From: an uncultured Bacilli bacterium
Lineage (GTDB): Bacteria; Bacillota_I; Bacilli_A; RF39; UBA660
Direction of reading: 5' to 3'
NCBI GenBank assembly: GCA_944363715.1
Contig: CALVUX010000001.1
Location: forward strand, 1 to 64,000
DNA: 64,000 nt
This document shows, in pieces, positions 62,233-64,000 of the stretch (position 1 is its first letter; every line of letters begins with the position of its first letter). The notes under the pieces are model-generated. The model was not told where the DNA came from, searched no databases, and saw only the letters and a program-made list of their open reading frames with translations. Made by a program: the position numbers and the translations under genes.

Positions 62233-63636
62233 TTAAACATTCCTTTTTTGTTTCTTTGTTAACTTTTTATAATTATAACTAGAATCTATATTGAAAGTTT
62301 CATCAAGTAATTTAATAAACTCTTCTCTTTCTTCATCAGAATTAAATAAAACTCTATTATCATCCTGAAAGTCTAAAGCATAACCTGTTTTAGTATCTAT
62401 TATAGTGCTATTATTTGGAATAGTTAAAACATCTTTAATATTGGTTATCATTAACTTTAAATTTAATTTTTGATTATTTTTATCAATATAATAAGGCTCT
62501 CCATCATTTATAACCTGTACAAATCCATCATGAAAAGCATAAACATAATCATAAACACAAGGAATAACTTCTTTTCCAGTTGTATCAATGAATCCATATT
62601 TACCATTCTTTCTAGCCGCTGCTAAGCCTTCATGAAAAGCATAAACACTATCATAAACACAAGGAATAACTTCTTTTCCAGTTTTATCAATGAATCCCCA
62701 TTTATCATTCTTTTTAACACTTGCTAAGCCTTCATGAAAGTCACCAACGCCATCATATTTAAGAGAAATAACTTCTTTTCCAGTTTTATCAATGAATCCA
62801 TATTTACCATTCTTTCTAGCCGCTGCTAAGCCTTCATGAAAAGCATAAACAATATCATAAACACAAGGAATAACTTCTTTTCCAGTTTTATCAATGAATC
62901 CCCATTTTCCGTTCTTTCTAGCCCCTGCTAAGCCTTCGTGAAAATCACCAACGCCATCATATTTAAGAGAAATAACTTCTTTTCCGGTTTTATCAATAAA
63001 TAAAAATTTATCATTTTTTAGAACTAGTGCTAATCCATCACGAAAACAATTTACTAAATCATACTCAAAAGGAATAACCACTTTTCCAGTTGTATCAATG
63101 AATCCATATTTACCATTATTTTTAACACTTGCTAAGCCTTCGTGAAAAATACCAATAGCATCATATTCAAGAGGAATAACCACTTTTCCAGTTTTATCAA
63201 TAAATCCAAGTTTTCCATCCTTATTAACTCTTGCTAATCCATCATGAAACTCATCAACTGCATCATAAACACAAGGAATAACTAATTTTCCAGTTTTATC
63301 AATAAATCCCCATTTACCATTCCTTTTAATAGCAGCTAAACATTCGTGAAAATCCTTAATATCGTCAGCATCAAAAGCTAATTCAATTATTGGAAAATCA
63401 AAAGTATTAAATGATTTTTGGGCTTTTTTATTAAGACAATTATTAATTATTTTTAAAAATTCAGTTCTCCTTTTACTATCACTAAAATTTATTTCATTTT
63501 CTTCTATTTCAAGTATATATTTATAACCTTTTATTGTGCAATTTATATATTTTTCTATATCAAAACTTTCAGCTGGTATTTCTAAAGTTTTTCCTTCTTC
63601 ATTTTTAAGTACTACCTTATTACTACTTTTAATCAT
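62233..63636 (-). CDS. WG-repeat protein
   Basis: A 467-aa protein with eight clear and one degenerate WG repeats of 34 residues (about 105-395), consensus FHEGLAxxxKNGKWGFIDKTGKEVIPCVYD. Each copy folds as a small beta hairpin unit. Repeats 5-6 and 7-8 are nearly identical, a 204-bp duplication. N- and C-terminal flanks are unique. The function of the family is unclear, sometimes linked to surface or binding roles. ATG 63636 has SD GGAGGT; an upstream in-frame start is rejected. Confidence 0.88.
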   Translation of the reverse strand: MIKSSNKVVLKNEEGKTLEIPAESFDIEKYINCTIKGYKYILEIEENEINFSDSKRRTEFLKIINNCLNKKAQKSFNTFDFPIIELAFDADDIKDFHECLAAIKRNGKWGFIDKTGKLVIPCVYDAVDEFHDGLARVNKDGKLGFIDKTGKVVIPLEYDAIGIFHEGLASVKNNGKYGFIDTTGKVVIPFEYDLVNCFRDGLALVLKNDKFLFIDKTGKEVISLKYDGVGDFHEGLAGARKNGKWGFIDKTGKEVIPCVYDIVYAFHEGLAAARKNGKYGFIDKTGKEVISLKYDGVGDFHEGLASVKKNDKWGFIDKTGKEVIPCVYDSVYAFHEGLAAARKNGKYGFIDTTGKEVIPCVYDYVYAFHDGFVQVINDGEPYYIDKNNQKLNLKLMITNIKDVLTIPNNSTIIDTKTGYALDFQDDNRVLFNSDEEREEFIKLLDETFNIDSSYNYKKLTKKQKRNV

Positions 63637-63655
63637 TATATTACCTCCATACATT

Positions 63656-63763
63656 TTATTTAAATAATTTTATAGTATTAACTCTCTTACTATTAGAAAG
63701 ACAATTTACTTTCTTAACATTTTTCTTTTTATTATAATTTCCTTTAACTTTTCTTATTTCCAT
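63656..63763 (-). CDS. Basic small protein (35 aa)
   Basis: MEIRKVKGNYNKKKNVKKVN followed by CLSNSKRVNTIKLFK, with SD GGGGAG three bases before ATG. It is highly basic and lacks a known domain. It lies between the partial gene and the WG-repeat gene on the same strand, so it is a plausible operon member, but a short conserved-looking ORF could arise by chance. Confidence 0.4.
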   Translation of the reverse strand: MEIRKVKGNYNKKKNVKKVNCLSNSKRVNTIKLFK

Positions 63764-63772
63764 AAACTCCCC

Positions 63773-64000
63773 TTACCTTTCTATATATCCTTCTATTTCT
63801 GGTGTAATATCACTAACTAATAAATCACTAGTATCATACTTTAATACTATATCATTAAGCCTTTTCTTATCTTTAGCAAGATATAATATAAGAAGTCCTG
63901 CAATTCTATTAGCAGTATATTGATTTAATTTATAAACATCACTTGGATTAATATTATATTTCCTAATAATATCGTTAATTGGGCCATATTTATATATATA
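63773..64000 (-). CDS. Partial CDS at the window edge (C-terminal 75 aa)
   Basis: An open frame enters from beyond the window and ends at TAA 63775-63773. It reads PINDIIRKYNINPSDVYKLN, then a Leu/Ala-rich helix with AGLLILYLAKDKKR and a final DITPEIEGYIER. The family is not recognised from this fragment. It precedes the 35-aa ORF on the same strand, 9 bp apart. Confidence 0.6.
   Translation of the reverse strand, partial: YIYKYGPINDIIRKYNINPSDVYKLNQYTANRIAGLLILYLAKDKKRLNDIVLKYDTSDLLVSDITPEIEGYIER

Noticed and set aside
62233-63636. CRISPR array
   Set aside because: The regular 102-bp and 204-bp repeats are coding WG repeats in frame, with no unique spacers.

Overview
The window is about 64 kb of very AT-rich bacterial chromosome with short intergenic gaps. 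Strong Shine-Dalgarno sequences (cores of GGAGGTGAT), 17-bp-spaced sigma-A promoters, intrinsic terminators and strong AGA/TTA codon preference point to a low-GC Firmicute. TGA is used as a stop (response regulator, the gene between ruvB and queA, a 247-aa gene) and Trp is TGG, so the code is standard table 11, not the Mycoplasma code. Local orders seen in Bacillus recur (ruvA-ruvB-queA, tkt-sirA-yneF, xerD-deoB, polA-mutM, lexA divergent from a small membrane ORF). Together with many lineage-specific unknowns this suggests an uncultured gut-type Bacilli/RF39-like lineage; the lineage is an inference.

Layout. 0-3.5 kb: tRNA-Ile2/Met, tRNA-Leu, smc. 3.5-6.7 kb: a G10-tract small ORF, a surface protein, hemW, a DUF192 gene. 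6.7-13 kb: yebC-ruvA-ruvB-unknown-queA, then tig, rpmG, efp. 13-18 kb: a two-component system, an SDR enzyme, an unknown coiled-coil gene, a pentapeptide-repeat gene and a GDPD gene. 18-21.8 kb: tRNA-Met, a minimal protein kinase, glmS with its self-cleaving ribozyme leader, tRNA-Arg with a GNAT gene. 21.8-24.7 kb: cell-surface cluster with a class B-like sortase and a wall-anchored substrate. 25-29.5 kb: accessory genes, cysK, and a compositionally odd islet abutting tRNA-Thr. 29.6-38.6 kb: tkt-sirA-yneF, tRNA-Gln with gltX, a PepC-like protein that lacks its catalytic Cys, tRNA-Glu, tcdA. 38.6-43 kb: lexA with a divergent SOS-controlled small membrane protein, polA, mutM. 43.1-43.4 kb: a type I toxin-antitoxin-like locus. 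43.5-53.3 kb: pyk, gmk, tmcAL, a 1417-aa protein with a nucleotidyltransferase domain, xerD, deoB. 53.3-64 kb: DUF1540, a large AT-rich gap, an HTH/DUF2726 pair, mnmA, an unknown gene with a membrane metalloprotease, a SpoIIM-family gene, and a WG-repeat protein.

How the genes fit together. DNA repair and recombination are well represented (ruvAB, lexA regulon, polA, mutM, xerD, smc), as are tRNA biology and translation (queA, efp, rpmG, tcdA, mnmA, tmcAL, gltX, seven tRNAs). GluRS next to tRNA-Gln fits indirect Gln-tRNA synthesis. The most novel candidates are the toxin-antitoxin-like locus between mutM and pyk (a 30-aa hydrophobic peptide with an occluded SD, a fully antisense RNA and 5'-3' self-complementarity), the LexA-box-controlled 52-aa membrane peptide, the 1417-aa nucleotidyltransferase protein, and a possible small structured RNA upstream of the sortase substrate. 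Start codons were chosen from SD spacing. Many apparent upstream GTG starts lie inside the extended SD and were rejected.
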